This document shows positions 5,312 through 5,991 of a stretch of 5,991 bases of DNA, piece after piece. A program made the translations under genes and the position numbers. The notes beneath the pieces are model-generated. The model was not told the origin of the DNA. It searched no databases and worked only from the letters and a program-made list of their open reading frames with translations. This DNA is from ZC4RG17 sp035304485 (GTDB lineage Bacteria; Actinomycetota; Acidimicrobiia; Spongiisociales; ZC4RG35). The number at the start of each line of letters is the position of its first letter. Position 1 is the stretch's first letter. The stretch is taken from assembly GCA_035304485.1 (NCBI GenBank), contig DATGPZ010000026.1, forward strand, positions 1-5,991, in the 5' to 3' direction.

Positions 5312-5991
5312 CGACCGACGGACTCCATGTAGACGTCACGGTCCGGAGGTCGGAAGCTTTCCGCCTGGAGCTGAGTCTCGAGGTCCCGCCCGGGGTGACG
5401 GCGGCTCTGCTCGGTCCCAATGGGGCAGGCAAGTCGACTGCGGTCGCCACCATCGCGGGACTCTTGCCGGCGGACCGGGGATCAGTGGCGTTGAACGGTG
5501 TGATCCTGGACGATCCGGTGAGGGACGTGTTCGTTCCCGCGGAGGAACGCAACATCGGCGTCGTCTTCCAAGACTACCTCCTCTTCCCTCATCTCTCCGT
5601 GCTCGAGAACGTCGCCTTCGGCTTGCGTGCCCGCAGCCTTTCCCGGCAAGAGGCGCGCGACCGTGCCCGACGGTGGCTCGCCCATCTGGGGCTGGGTGGA
5701 TTGGAGGGACGCAAACCAGGTGATCTCTCGGGTGGACAGGCGCAGAGGGTCGCCCTGGCCCGCGCCTTGGTTGGCGAGCCCGACCTGCTGCTCCTCGACG
5801 AGCCGCTGTCGGCTCTCGACGTCACGACCAGAACGGAGCTGAGACATACCCTGGCGGAGCACCTCGCGAACTTCGCCGGTCCCCGGCTGTTGATCACCCA
5901 CGACCCCACCGAGGCCTTCCTCCTCGCCGACGAGATCCACGTCCTCGAGGGTGGTGTCGTCACCCAGCACGGGACCGCCGACGACATCCGG
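5308..5991 (+). CDS. modC: Molybdate ABC transporter, ATP-binding protein (3'-truncated)
   Basis: ModC hydrolyses ATP at the cytoplasmic face to drive molybdate import through ModB. The frame is open from the TTG at 5308 to the right edge, giving 228 residues with no stop. All ABC ATPase motifs are present: Walker A GPNGAGKST (36-44), Q-loop VVFQDYLLFPHLSV (86-98, Gln88), signature LSGGQ (140-144) followed by AQRVALARAL, Walker B LLLLDEP (160-166, Glu165 catalytic), D-loop SALD (168-171) and switch His198 in LLITHDPTEAF. The last visible residues, EGGVVTQHGTADDIR, are the usual end of the nucleotide-binding domain. A C-terminal Mop/TOBE molybdate-binding domain, common in ModC, would start just beyond the window and cannot be checked. 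The gene overlaps modB by TTGA. The ATPase alone resembles those of sulfate and other oxyanion importers, and the name rests mainly on linkage to modA and modB. Confidence 0.93.
   Translation, partial: MTTDGLHVDVTVRRSEAFRLELSLEVPPGVTAALLGPNGAGKSTAVATIAGLLPADRGSVALNGVILDDPVRDVFVPAEERNIGVVFQDYLLFPHLSVLENVAFGLRARSLSRQEARDRARRWLAHLGLGGLEGRKPGDLSGGQAQRVALARALVGEPDLLLLDEPLSALDVTTRTELRHTLAEHLANFAGPRLLITHDPTEAFLLADEIHVLEGGVVTQHGTADDIR

Overview
The window is GC-rich bacterial DNA, strongly GC-biased at third codon positions. Several features suggest an actinobacterium: a threonine-rich linker ahead of tandem Ltp-type repeats, repeated use of TTG start codons, and a ModA with the paired-cysteine LCAEDVPCG segment. 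Placement below phylum level cannot be made from this sequence.

Layout, left to right. Bases 3-479 (+) hold the C-terminal part of an alpha/beta hydrolase of the hormone-sensitive-lipase type, cut by the left edge. It converges on a MOSC-domain protein (530-1072, -). Upstream of the MOSC gene, on the same strand, lies a broken mscS-type mechanosensitive channel gene (1109-1656, -). It keeps only the soluble C-terminal half, opens right after an in-frame TAG, and carries a one-base frameshift. Only 17 bases separate it from an intact gene for a membrane-anchored, threonine-rich protein with three 47-residue Lipoprotein_Ltp repeats (1674-2489, -; TTG start). About 630 bases (2490-3118) then show no convincing gene.

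The right half is a molybdate uptake locus. A PadR-family regulator (3119-3646, -) is divergent from modA-modB-modC (3732 to the right edge, +). The 85-base divergent spacer contains a spaced perfect 9-base inverted repeat (3684-3692 / 3716-3724) that is a good operator candidate. modA encodes the lipoprotein that captures molybdate, modB the permease and modC the ATPase (cut by the right edge). Each junction is a 4-base TTGA stop/start overlap, so the three are almost certainly translationally coupled.

How the genes may work together. ModABC imports molybdate for molybdenum cofactor. The MOSC protein belongs to a superfamily tied to that cofactor, so the window may have a loose molybdenum theme, although the MOSC gene lies 2.6 kb away on the other strand. 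The Ltp-repeat protein is a candidate surface or anti-phage protein by family relationship only. The points most worth following are the PadR/modABC pairing with its inverted repeat, and the mscS remnant abutting the Ltp-repeat gene.
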